From CAYUWK01 sp964580085 (GTDB taxonomy: Bacteria > Patescibacteriota > Minisyncoccia > Minisyncoccales > CG1-02-41-26): 64,000 bases of DNA. A program made the position numbers and the translations under genes. Of this stretch, positions 38,808 to 46,246 are shown in pieces. The DNA lies in NCBI GenBank assembly GCA_964580085.1, contig CAZOJF010000001.1, positions 10,849 through 74,848 on the forward strand. The letters run 5' to 3'. How positions within the stretch are numbered: the stretch's first letter is position 1; the number at the start of each line of letters is the position of its first letter. Under the pieces are notes generated by a model that saw nothing but the letters and a program-made list of their open reading frames with translations, had not been told where the DNA came from and did no database searches.

Positions 38808-40930
38808 TGGAAATTAATATATTTTTGTACAGAATATTCCCAGCTAGAATATTGAGGATCTGAAAATGGATTTTCAGGAAGGGGGCCCGAAGGGTCTTCT
38901 TTTTTTACATAATATAGAATCGAATGGGGTTCTACTTGTTCTCCATTTAATATTGGTTTTTCCACTATGTTTTCTTTTGGTTTTTCAAAGTCTTGTTTTG
39001 GAAATTTTTGCAAAATTTCATTCATAAAGTTATGCCAGATAGGGCCAGCTAATGAAACTCCTGGTTTTTTTGTTGGAGAGTTGTCATTATTTCCTACCCA
39101 AACCCCGGTTACTATTGAGGGAGTATAACCAATCGCCCAGGCATTATTTAAGAATTGAGTAGTTCCCGTTTTAACAGCGACATCATAATCTTTAAAATTT
39201 AAAACAGAGTTATATCCGAACACTGGAGAACGAGCTTCATTGTCGGACAATATATTATTTAATTGTTTTACGGGTTGGGGAGGTAAAATTTTTGATTCAC
39301 TAATTTTTGTTTGTTCAATAATATTATTATTATTATCTTCTATCCTCTTAATAAAGCTTAAAGGTATTTTTGTTCCGTTATTAGCAAAAACCGAGTAGGC
39401 CTCAACCATTTCTATTAGTTTTACTTCTCCTCCTCCTAGGACTAGGGATAGACCATAAATTCCTTCATCTCCTAAGGTTGTAATTCCTAATTTTTTTGCT
39501 AAATCTATTGAATTTTTAACCCCCACTAAATATAAAACTTTAACTGCCGGAAGATTTACAGATTGAGCCAGGGCACTTCTTAAACTTATAATTCCTGAGA
39601 ACCGATTATTATAATTTCTAGGATGATAACATCCTAAGCCATATTTATCACATTCTTGGTTGGCGTCTGGCGAACAATCGGGATTGAATTCAGTGGCTAC
39701 ATTCCAAATTAGTGTTTCGGGAGTGTAACCATTTAAAAGAGCCTGTAGATAAACTATTGGCTTAAAGGCTGAACCAGGCTGCCTTAAACTGAAGACTACA
39801 TTCACTTTAGGGTCAAATTTACATTGGTTTGTTTCCCCTGAACATTGTTCAGATTCTCCATACCAATCTTTAGAACCAACCATTGCTAAAATATCGCCAG
39901 TTTTAACATCAACGCTAACCAGGGCTCCATTATAGGCATCATATATTTCTAATTTATCAACGCCATTTTTAATGATTTCTTCGGCTTTTTCCTGTAAATC
40001 AGCGTCCAAGGTTGTATAAACTTTTAACCCGGCAGTATCCAAAAAATCTTTCCCATATTTGTTTTCTAGATAAGATTTAATATACATAACAAAATGGGGA
40101 GCTTTTATCGTTTTAGGGTTAAATACAAATTTAATTTCTTTTTCTCTTGCTTCTTTTTCTTGTTCTTTGGTAATATAATTTAATTCCCTCATTCTTCCCA
40201 AAACATAATTTTTTCTATCTAATAATTCATCAACATGGTCTCCTTGGGGCCAAAAATAAGAAGGGGCCCTAATAATAGCAGCCATTAAAGCTGCTTCTTC
40301 TAGTGTAATGTCGGAAATGTGTTTTCCAAAAAAGGTTTGGGATGTTGCCTCAACCCCGTAAAGATTTGAGCCAAAAGGTATTATATTCAAATACCATTCT
40401 AAAATTTGATCTTTAGAATATCTTCTTTCTAATTCTAGGGTTAATGTAATCTCTTGGGTTTTTCTTTTTAAAGTTTTTTTAGTTGTTAAAAAATATGAAC
40501 GGATTAACTGTTGAGTGATTGTTGATGCTCCGTGGAGTGGCTTTCTAATCTTTAAATCTATTAAAATAGCTCGTAATATTGCCTGGACATCTATGCCTTG
40601 ATGTTTATAAAAGTTTTTATCTTCTGTTGAGATTACGGCCCATTTTAAATTATCTGGGATTTCAGATAAAGAGACCAATGTTCTTTTTTCGGCTCCAGCA
40701 ATTTCATATAAGAGAACTTCTCCACTTCGATCATAAATCTTTGTTGATTGGGGGATAATGCCTTCATCAAATTTTTCGGGTCTTGGCAAGTCCTTAATAT
40801 TGAGAATAAATAAAAAAATTGCGGAAAATAAAAAAACGCAAAATAAAATCAAAGATATTTTCAAAAACAGAAAGAGAATATGGTTTTTATTTTTTCTAAA
40901 AACTTTTTTCTGATAAATTCTTCTAGCCAT
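38804..40930 (-). CDS. Penicillin-binding protein 1A-type (transglycosylase/transpeptidase)
   Basis: 708 residues: one N-terminal membrane helix (about 20-48), GT51 glycosyltransferase domain with VISTEDKNFYKHQGID (catalytic Glu), GASTITQQLIRSYFL and RKTQEITLTLELERRYSKDQ, then a transpeptidase domain with RQPGSAFKPIVY (SxxK), SVN (ALAQSVNLPA) and VAVKTGTTQ (KTG). Both active sites appear complete. It builds and cross-links peptidoglycan, consistent with glmS and the Mur ligase in the window. Confidence 0.95.
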   Translation of the reverse strand: MARRIYQKKVFRKNKNHILFLFLKISLILFCVFLFSAIFLFILNIKDLPRPEKFDEGIIPQSTKIYDRSGEVLLYEIAGAEKRTLVSLSEIPDNLKWAVISTEDKNFYKHQGIDVQAILRAILIDLKIRKPLHGASTITQQLIRSYFLTTKKTLKRKTQEITLTLELERRYSKDQILEWYLNIIPFGSNLYGVEATSQTFFGKHISDITLEEAALMAAIIRAPSYFWPQGDHVDELLDRKNYVLGRMRELNYITKEQEKEAREKEIKFVFNPKTIKAPHFVMYIKSYLENKYGKDFLDTAGLKVYTTLDADLQEKAEEIIKNGVDKLEIYDAYNGALVSVDVKTGDILAMVGSKDWYGESEQCSGETNQCKFDPKVNVVFSLRQPGSAFKPIVYLQALLNGYTPETLIWNVATEFNPDCSPDANQECDKYGLGCYHPRNYNNRFSGIISLRSALAQSVNLPAVKVLYLVGVKNSIDLAKKLGITTLGDEGIYGLSLVLGGGEVKLIEMVEAYSVFANNGTKIPLSFIKRIEDNNNNIIEQTKISESKILPPQPVKQLNNILSDNEARSPVFGYNSVLNFKDYDVAVKTGTTQFLNNAWAIGYTPSIVTGVWVGNNDNSPTKKPGVSLAGPIWHNFMNEILQKFPKQDFEKPKENIVEKPILNGEQVEPHSILYYVKKEDPSGPLPENPFSDPQYSSWEYSVQKYINFH

Positions 40931-40980
40931 ATATTATAATGATAACATATTTTATTTTTGAAATCTTGGTGTATTGGAAA

Positions 40981-40999
40981 GCCCTGCTGAAAGCAGGGC
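40981..40999 (-). terminator. Hairpin after the acidic repeat gene
   Basis: GCCCTGC-TGAAA-GCAGGGC, a strong 7-bp GC-rich stem; on the minus strand it follows the acidic gene by about 32 nt and is followed by TTTCC, so it probably ends that transcript. Confidence 0.65.
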
Positions 41000-41031
41000 T
41001 TAACGATTATTCTTTTTCTGTGTCGGCTTTC

Positions 41032-41253
41032 CTATTCTTCCTCATCATCGCTACTTTCTTTTTCCTCTTCTTCTTTTTCTTCTCCTTTTTCCTCTTCTTC
41101 TTTTTCTTCTCCTTCTTCCTCTTCTTCTTCTTTCTCTTCTCCTTCTTCCTCTTCTTCTTTCTCTTCTCCTGCTTCTTCAGTCTCGGTTTCTTCTGTGTTT
41201 TCTTCGTCGTCTTCGCTAACAAATGGGTTTAAAATATTGTCTTGAATTTCCAT
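41032..41253 (-). CDS. Small glutamate-rich repeat protein
   Basis: 73 residues: a unique start MEIQDNILNPFVSEDDEENT, then about 45 residues of repeats built from EEGEEKEEEE-type units, ending SSDDEEE. Both strands and several frames are open here because of the GAA/GAG bias, but this frame is preferred: a strong promoter (41317-41344) points into it and a GC-rich hairpin follows. Predicted to be disordered and very acidic. Function unknown; such tails can bind basic proteins or divalent ions. Confidence 0.65.
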   Translation of the reverse strand: MEIQDNILNPFVSEDDEENTEETETEEAGEEKEEEEEGEEKEEEEEEGEEKEEEEKGEEKEEEEKESSDDEEE

Positions 41254-41316
41254 ATGAATTTAAATTTATTAAATTGAATTGAATTTTTTAAGCCGACCTT
41301 TTAGTATATGTAAAGC

Positions 41317-41344
41317 ATTATAATGTTCTGGAGAGAGTTGTCAA
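41317..41344 (-). promoter_or_regulatory. Strong promoter of the acidic repeat gene
   Basis: On the minus strand perfect TTGACA (41339-41344), 16-nt spacer, perfect TATAAT (41317-41322), about 55 nt before the ATG at 41253. One of the best sigma-70 matches in the window. Confidence 0.85.
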
Positions 41345-41364
41345 GACCTTTAAAAATAAATCAG

Positions 41365-41694
41365 TTATTTTTTAACCGCTAAGCGCTTTTCCATTTTTAT
41401 GTCAATTTTTTCTTTTTTAAAAGTCTTCTTTTTTTGATTCCAGGCCCAGATTTCAACAGGAAGTTCTACGTTGGATTTTTTAACAAAATCAGTTATTTTT
41501 TTCCTGCGGGCTGAAAGGTTTGAAACGGTAGTTATTTGGATATTTTTTTTCTTTTTCCCCTTAATGGCCAATAGATCAATAATTCCGAAAACATCATTTT
41601 GTTGATATTTTACTTTTGAAGGATACCAAACAATCCAGCCGTCCTTTTCCAATATCTCGACTATTTTTTTTCTTATTTGGGCTTCTTTAGGCAT
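41365..41694 (-). CDS. PD-(D/E)xK nuclease-like protein
   Basis: 109 residues. KKIVEILEKDGWIVWYPSKV, then NDVFGIIDLLAIKGKKKKNI followed by QITT fits a restriction-endonuclease-like core (E in helix 1, D in GIID, and the hydrophobic-Q-x-T strand), like VRR-NUC or archaeal Holliday-resolvase folds. The third catalytic K of (D/E)xK is replaced by T in QIT, so activity is doubtful. It follows yebC after 11 nt. Assignment is moderate. Confidence 0.6.
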   Translation of the reverse strand: MPKEAQIRKKIVEILEKDGWIVWYPSKVKYQQNDVFGIIDLLAIKGKKKKNIQITTVSNLSARRKKITDFVKKSNVELPVEIWAWNQKKKTFKKEKIDIKMEKRLAVKK

Positions 41695-41705
41695 AAATTA
41701 GATTT

Positions 41706-42449
41706 TTAATTACTTTTTAAGTTAGAATAAATATTTTGAACATCATCGTTCTCATCTAGTTCCTCAAAAAACTTTTCGCAAGTATTTTTTTCTTTTTCAT
41801 CAATATTTATATCGTCTTTTGCTATCCACCCTAGGCAAGAAGAGTCAATTTCTAATTTTTTATTAATTAAATTTTCTTTAACCCTTTCTAACTCTTCTGT
41901 CTCTGTATAAATATCCAGAATATTTTCTTTTTCGTCATAGTCAATATCTTCTGCTCCAGATTCTATGGCAATTAATTCGATTGATGATTTATCTTTATTA
42001 GGAGACGTTTCTTCATTGTTAATTTGTAAAGTTATAATTCCTTTTCTTTCAAATAACCATTTTACAGAGCCGGATTCTGCTAGTTTGCCATTATATTTTT
42101 GAAGAATATTTTTTATTTCACCCAACGTTCTGTTTCTGTTATCTGTTATACACTCAATAATAACTGCAATCCCTCTTGGTCCAAATGCTTCATAAGTTAT
42201 TTCCTCTAGTCTCTTCCCTTCTATTTCTCCGGTACCTCTTTTGATTGCCCTCTCGATTTTATCTTTTGGCATATTAAACTTTTTAGCTTCATCCAATACT
42301 TGTCTTAATTTAGAATTAGAGGCTGGGTCTACCCCGTCTTTTACGGTAACCGAAATCATTCGGGCAAATTTTGAAAAAATTCTCCCCCTTTTTTCATCTT
42401 CTATGGCTTTTTTGTGTTTTATACTTGAAAAATGCGAATGGCCTGACAT
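41706..42449 (-). CDS. yebC: YebC/PmpR-family protein (TACO1-like)
   Basis: 247 residues: MSGHSHFSSIKHKKAIEDEK start, FNMPKDKIERAIKRGTGEIE, ITYEAFGPRGIAVIIECITD and LAESGSVKWLFERKGI, all diagnostic. The family was long listed as transcription regulators; members are now known to help translation of difficult sequences. Often before ruvC, but not here. A run of acidic residues marks the C-terminus. Confidence 0.94.
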   Translation of the reverse strand: MSGHSHFSSIKHKKAIEDEKRGRIFSKFARMISVTVKDGVDPASNSKLRQVLDEAKKFNMPKDKIERAIKRGTGEIEGKRLEEITYEAFGPRGIAVIIECITDNRNRTLGEIKNILQKYNGKLAESGSVKWLFERKGIITLQINNEETSPNKDKSSIELIAIESGAEDIDYDEKENILDIYTETEELERVKENLINKKLEIDSSCLGWIAKDDINIDEKEKNTCEKFFEELDENDDVQNIYSNLKSN

Positions 42450-42504
42450 ATATTTATCAATTTACATTTTAATATTTTTATCTTACTTTAAAACAATTTT
42501 AAAA

Positions 42505-43242
42505 TCAATATTCTTTTTCGATTTTCTTTTTTAAAAACAAAACAAAAATCCCAGAAGAAGTAGCCACAGATAAGGCAATCAAGAAAGTAAAAAATGAACT
42601 TTGTCTTTTGTTCTCTTGACGATCTTCTAGTATTGTTGCCTTTTTATTATTTTGTTCGGCAAGGGACGAGATTAGCACAGGTTTTTCTTTATCATTAATT
42701 TTTTGTCCTTTACTATTTTCATTTTTAGGAGTCCCTCCAGAATTTTCACTTGTTTGCCAGTTTTCTAGGTTACCCCCATTAATCAAAACATTTTTCCTTT
42801 CCATTGTTTTTTTAGTCTCATTGTCGCCAAAAAACCATTTTTTTGAACAATCTATTCCATCTATTATTTTTTTATTTTGATCAATTAGTTTTAAATATTC
42901 TCCGTTATTATTTAAACTGCCTTTGTATATTAAATCAGAATCGATGCTTACTAATGTAGTTTCATTAGTTCTTTCCAAAATAAAAAATCCCTTAGCTGGG
43001 ATTTTATTTTTTAAAATAATATTTGGAGTTTTATCATTGCTTATTATCTCCCACCCCTCTAAGTCTATTGGAGATGACGAATTATTATATAATTCGATCC
43101 ATTCGTCGTTAGCAGAATTTTCAGTTCCCATCCAAGCAATTTCATTTAGAACAACGTCTAAATATTCAGCGCCTAATATCTGGACAGGGTATATTATGCT
43201 TAAAACGAGGACAATAATAAATTTTAAAGAATTATTTATTAT
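42505..43242 (-). CDS. Lamin-tail-domain membrane-anchored protein with no standard start codon
   Basis: The lamin tail domain begins VVLNEIAWMGTENSANDEWI and continues to about residue 130; a low-complexity stretch and a C-terminal helix (FFTFLIALSVATSSGIFVLF) with KKKIEKEY follow, an anchor of sorting-signal type. The first ATG (43131) falls inside the domain. In the same frame upstream is a good signal peptide (NSLKFIIVLVLSIIYPVQIL) and the frame stays open to 43251, but it has no ATG, GTG or TTG; ATA codons at 43242 and 43239 are the only near candidates. So either a non-standard start is used or the start codon is mutated. I placed the start at 43242. Confidence 0.75.
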   Translation of the reverse strand: MINNSLKFIIVLVLSIIYPVQILGAEYLDVVLNEIAWMGTENSANDEWIELYNNSSSPIDLEGWEIISNDKTPNIILKNKIPAKGFFILERTNETTLVSIDSDLIYKGSLNNNGEYLKLIDQNKKIIDGIDCSKKWFFGDNETKKTMERKNVLINGGNLENWQTSENSGGTPKNENSKGQKINDKEKPVLISSLAEQNNKKATILEDRQENKRQSSFFTFLIALSVATSSGIFVLFLKKKIEKEY

Positions 43243-43265
43243 GTTTCTAAGTTAGTTAAGGGGGG

Positions 43266-43294
43266 TTGACAAACTTTTAGAATTGTAGTAGAAT
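43266..43294 (+). promoter_or_regulatory. Promoter of the stand-alone ncRNA
   Basis: Perfect TTGACA (43266-43271), 17-nt spacer, TAGAAT (43289-43294); predicted start about 43301, where the RNA stem begins. Confidence 0.82.
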
Positions 43295-43300
43295 AACTAA

Positions 43301-43428
43301 AGAGTCCAAAACTGGATAGGAGTCTCTACTCGGAATGGAAAATTTAGCTCCGGCTCGATTAATCCCCAGGGAAATTCTGACTTTAAACTATATTTAAAGA
43401 AAATGTCCAGTTTTGGGCTCTTTTTATT
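43301..43428 (+). ncRNA. Unidentified structured small RNA with paired ends
   Basis: About 128 nt. The first 16 bases AGAGTCCAAAACTGGA (43301-43316) pair with TCCAGTTTTGGGCTCT (43406-43421), one G-U, and the stem is followed by T5, so it also acts as the terminator. Inside are a GAGT-CTCT-ACTC hairpin (43319-43330) and a perfect CTTTAAA/TTTAAAG hairpin (43381-43399), with a more conserved-looking middle part rich in CTC/GGC. No gene lies downstream on this strand; both neighbours are on the minus strand. It does not show tmRNA, RNase P or SRP hallmarks. A 6S-like RNA is one possibility given the rod shape, unproven. Confidence 0.72.
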
Positions 43429-43430
43429 GG

Positions 43431-44726
43431 TTAATTTTTTGTTGTTCTATCCACTTCTTCTATTGTTGTTTCTCCTTTTAAAACTTTCATTAGGCCATCT
43501 TCTCTCATCAAAACCATACCTCTCTTGCGGGCAATTTTTCTCAAATCAGCCACAGAAGGAGATTTTAGAATAATGTTTTCCATTTCGTCGTCTTTCAAAA
43601 AAAACTCAAATATTCCGGTTATCCCCTTATACCCTGTAAAATTACAATCTGGGCATCCTTGAACTCGGGCGATTTTTAAGTCTTTATTTATTTTAGGCAC
43701 TTTTATCTTCTTTTCTAGTGGGCTTAACTCTTTTTTTAACATTTTTATTTCTTCTTTTGTAGGGGGAGAGTATTTAACGCATTTTTTACAAACTTTTCTC
43801 ACCAATCTTTGGGCAATAACAATATTTATAGCCGGTCCGATGTTAATAGCTTTTTCTCCTAAGGATTGTAGCCTAGCAATTGTTCCCGCAGCGTCATTAG
43901 TATGTAGGGTTGTTAAAACTAAATGTCCCGTGAGCGAGGCTTGTAAGGCAATTTTTGCTGTTTCATGGTCTCTTATTTCCCCAACTAAGATTACGTCAGG
44001 GTCTTGTCTGACAATCGCTCGCAGCCCATTCAAAAAGGTATACCCTTTTTCGGCGTCAACTTGAGTTTGAGATATTCCTTTAATTTGATATTCAATTGGG
44101 TCTTCTATAGTTATAACCTTAATTTCTGGGTTTTGGATTCTTTTTAGGGCAGCATATAAGGTTGTTGTTTTCCCTGACCCAGTAGGGCCGGTTACGATTA
44201 TCATTCCATTTAATTTTTTAATCTCTTTTTTAAACTGATTAAAAATATCTTTTCTTATTCCTAGTTCCTCAATTTCTACGATCTTTTCCGGATTTAATAT
44301 TCTCATGACCACAGACTCCCCATTTTTACAGGGTAGCACAGATGTTCTTATTTCCACTTCTTTCCCATCAGTCAAGATAGTAAACCTGCCGTCTTGAGCT
44401 TTTTTTGTAACATTTAATTTAACTCCTGATAAAAGTTTAATCCGAGAGAGTAGAAAATGATATATTTTATGTTCTATAAATAAAACATCATGCAAAATCC
44501 CATCAACTCTAACCCTTATCTTTATGCCTGTTTCTTCTGGCTCCATATGTATGTCAGAAGCACCAAGACATATTCCACCAGCAAAAATAGTTTCTAAAAT
44601 CCGGCTTGTTTCTTTTCCTAATATTCTTTCAATTTGATTTTTAAAATCGGAAACGTTTTTAACATTTTTTTCAATGTTAAAAGAAACATCTTTACTTATT
44701 TCTATTTGCCCACCAATTTTTTTCAT
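43431..44726 (-). CDS. PilB/GspE-type secretion or pilus assembly ATPase
   Basis: 431 residues. Walker A GMIIVTGPTGSGKTTTLYAA, Asp box ITIEDPIEYQIKGISQTQVD, Walker B RAIVRQDPDVILVGEIRDHE, His box HLVLTTLHTND, and a CxxC pair set (CKKC; CPDC) for zinc. The N-terminal MshEN domain of full PilB is missing; only a short N-domain precedes. It powers type IV pilus or type II-like assembly. No other pilus genes are in the window. 14 nt after the DHH-like gene. Confidence 0.93.
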   Translation of the reverse strand: MKKIGGQIEISKDVSFNIEKNVKNVSDFKNQIERILGKETSRILETIFAGGICLGASDIHMEPEETGIKIRVRVDGILHDVLFIEHKIYHFLLSRIKLLSGVKLNVTKKAQDGRFTILTDGKEVEIRTSVLPCKNGESVVMRILNPEKIVEIEELGIRKDIFNQFKKEIKKLNGMIIVTGPTGSGKTTTLYAALKRIQNPEIKVITIEDPIEYQIKGISQTQVDAEKGYTFLNGLRAIVRQDPDVILVGEIRDHETAKIALQASLTGHLVLTTLHTNDAAGTIARLQSLGEKAINIGPAINIVIAQRLVRKVCKKCVKYSPPTKEEIKMLKKELSPLEKKIKVPKINKDLKIARVQGCPDCNFTGYKGITGIFEFFLKDDEMENIILKSPSVADLRKIARKRGMVLMREDGLMKVLKGETTIEEVDRTTKN

Positions 44727-44740
44727 ATAATTACAAATAA

Positions 44741-45721
44741 TTAACTTTCAATTATTTTTAAAATTTTATCTCTAGCTTCTGGGATATATTCCTCACGGAT
44801 AAAGAAAAGAATTCCATTCCCTTTTTGCTTTCCCTCAAATCTTTCTAATATTTTTTTACTCAATGTCTTATCCGGAGAATAAAAAATACCCTTAGTTATA
44901 ATTGGAGAATTTTTTTCTTTCCAAAGAATTAAAAAGTCTTTTATAGCCGGAAATTCATCTTTTAATTTGGCAGACGCAAACGATAAGTCAGATGGGTGAG
45001 AATTAGTTTCTTCAAAATCTTCGTCTTCTAAAATAACGCAAGCGATATTCTTTTCTCCTTTAATTTTAATTTTTTTTAGGATTTTTTCAAAAAGAAGAGA
45101 TTGAGATGATTCTAAGTAATTATTTCCTTCATGCTCTCCTTGCCTGATCGTCTTTAAAAGTTTAACTATTATGCTAGAGAGCATTGTACTAGGCATTTCT
45201 TTTAAGTTAATATTGCCAAACTCGGTATTCTCAACCTGGTTGTCAATATTTAGAATATTAGAAAAGTTATTTTGAAAGTTGTTTTCTATCCCCGAAAAGT
45301 TTTTAACACCTAATGTTATTAAAAGATCTGCATGAGAGAACAATTTATTCTGTATAAAATCATTATTTTCGAAACAAATATCTTCTTTCTTAATCATTCT
45401 GCCGTTAGATGTTTTCAAATATATCTTTAATTCATTTTCTGTTTTTTCATAAGATACCTGAGACACCTTTGTTTTCTTCTCGTTGACAGAAATAATAAAG
45501 TCATCTCTTAAAAGAGAATTCTCTTGAGAATTTTGAGACAAAAAATGAAGATCATCAGGCGCTTTATCTAAAACTAAATTTACTTTTTTATTGAGTTTTT
45601 TTAAGGCATAAAAAAGAGCTACAGAAGCAGAGAAACTGTCAGCCCTGAGGTCTTGAGAAGGAAGAATATGAATGTCTTTAGCGTCTCGAATAAGTTTTTT
45701 AGCTTGTTCGTATTTTTCCAT
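44741..45721 (-). CDS. DHH-phosphoesterase-like protein with degenerate active site
   Basis: 326 residues with the layout of NrnA/RecJ-type DHH proteins: RDAKDIHILPSQDLRADSFS and ASVALFYALKKLNKKVNLVL for motif I and helix, then FSNILNIDNQVENTEFGNIN where active enzymes have NIDHHxxNxxFGxxN. The DHH triad is DNQ here, and motif I has PSQD in place of HxNPDGD-type, so metal binding is probably lost. It may have become a binding or structural protein. It is in one unit with the PilB-like ATPase. Confidence 0.68.
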   Translation of the reverse strand: MEKYEQAKKLIRDAKDIHILPSQDLRADSFSASVALFYALKKLNKKVNLVLDKAPDDLHFLSQNSQENSLLRDDFIISVNEKKTKVSQVSYEKTENELKIYLKTSNGRMIKKEDICFENNDFIQNKLFSHADLLITLGVKNFSGIENNFQNNFSNILNIDNQVENTEFGNINLKEMPSTMLSSIIVKLLKTIRQGEHEGNNYLESSQSLLFEKILKKIKIKGEKNIACVILEDEDFEETNSHPSDLSFASAKLKDEFPAIKDFLILWKEKNSPIITKGIFYSPDKTLSKKILERFEGKQKGNGILFFIREEYIPEARDKILKIIES

Positions 45722-45786
45722 AATATTTATCTTAAATTAACCCATTTTTCTTTCAAAGTCAATTGATTTATGCTAATAATAGAATT

Positions 45787-46242
45787 ATGAAACAAAAATA
45801 TATTACTCATTCTGCAATTCAAACAAAAGGGTTAGGGAAGAGAATAGCTGAAAAAATATTAAACCATTCTGAAAAAATAGAAAGAGCTGTTATTGTCTCT
45901 CTTAAGGGAGAATTGGGGAGCGGGAAGACAACCTTTGTTCAGGGGTTTGCCAAAGGGCTAAAGATTAAAAACGCAATTTTAAGCCCTACATTTGTTTTGA
46001 TGAAAAAATACAAAATACCAAATACAAAAAAGCAATTTTATCATCTTGATTGCTATAGAATCAAAAAAGTGCAAGATTTATCTGCACTTAATTTAAAAAA
46101 GCTTTTTTCAGATCCTCAAAACATTATTGCCATTGAATGGCCTGAGAAAATAAAAAGTATCTTGCCTAAAGATACAATTGTTTTAGAGTTTAAGTTCATA
46201 AATCAAAATCAAAGAAGCATTAAAGTAAAAAATATATTTTGA
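45787..46242 (+). CDS. tsaE: tRNA threonylcarbamoyladenosine biosynthesis protein TsaE
   Basis: 151 residues from ATG 45787 (MKQKYITHSAIQTKGLGKRI); an upstream ATG at 45763 is less likely. P-loop LKGELGSGKTTFVQGFAKGL, then LSPTFVLMKKY, FYHLDCYRI and AIEWPEKI. TsaE is the ATPase partner of TsaB/TsaD in making t6A37 of ANN-reading tRNAs. Convergent with the 46247 gene (4 nt). Confidence 0.93.
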   Translation: MKQKYITHSAIQTKGLGKRIAEKILNHSEKIERAVIVSLKGELGSGKTTFVQGFAKGLKIKNAILSPTFVLMKKYKIPNTKKQFYHLDCYRIKKVQDLSALNLKKLFSDPQNIIAIEWPEKIKSILPKDTIVLEFKFINQNQRSIKVKNIF

Positions 46243-46246
46243 TTTT

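Noticed and set aside
41050..41170. Regular repeats that could be taken for CRISPR or a satellite array
   Set aside because: They are codon repeats of the acidic protein, without unique spacers. No CRISPR array or cas gene was seen in the window.
40939..41232. Plus-strand ORF opposite the acidic repeat gene (Phe/Ser/Leu runs)
   Set aside because: A shadow of the GAA/GAG repeats; the promoter and terminator support the minus-strand frame.
43301..43428. SRP (4.5S) RNA as identity of the orphan ncRNA
   Set aside because: The conserved GGAAGGAAGCAGCC-type loop of domain IV is absent.
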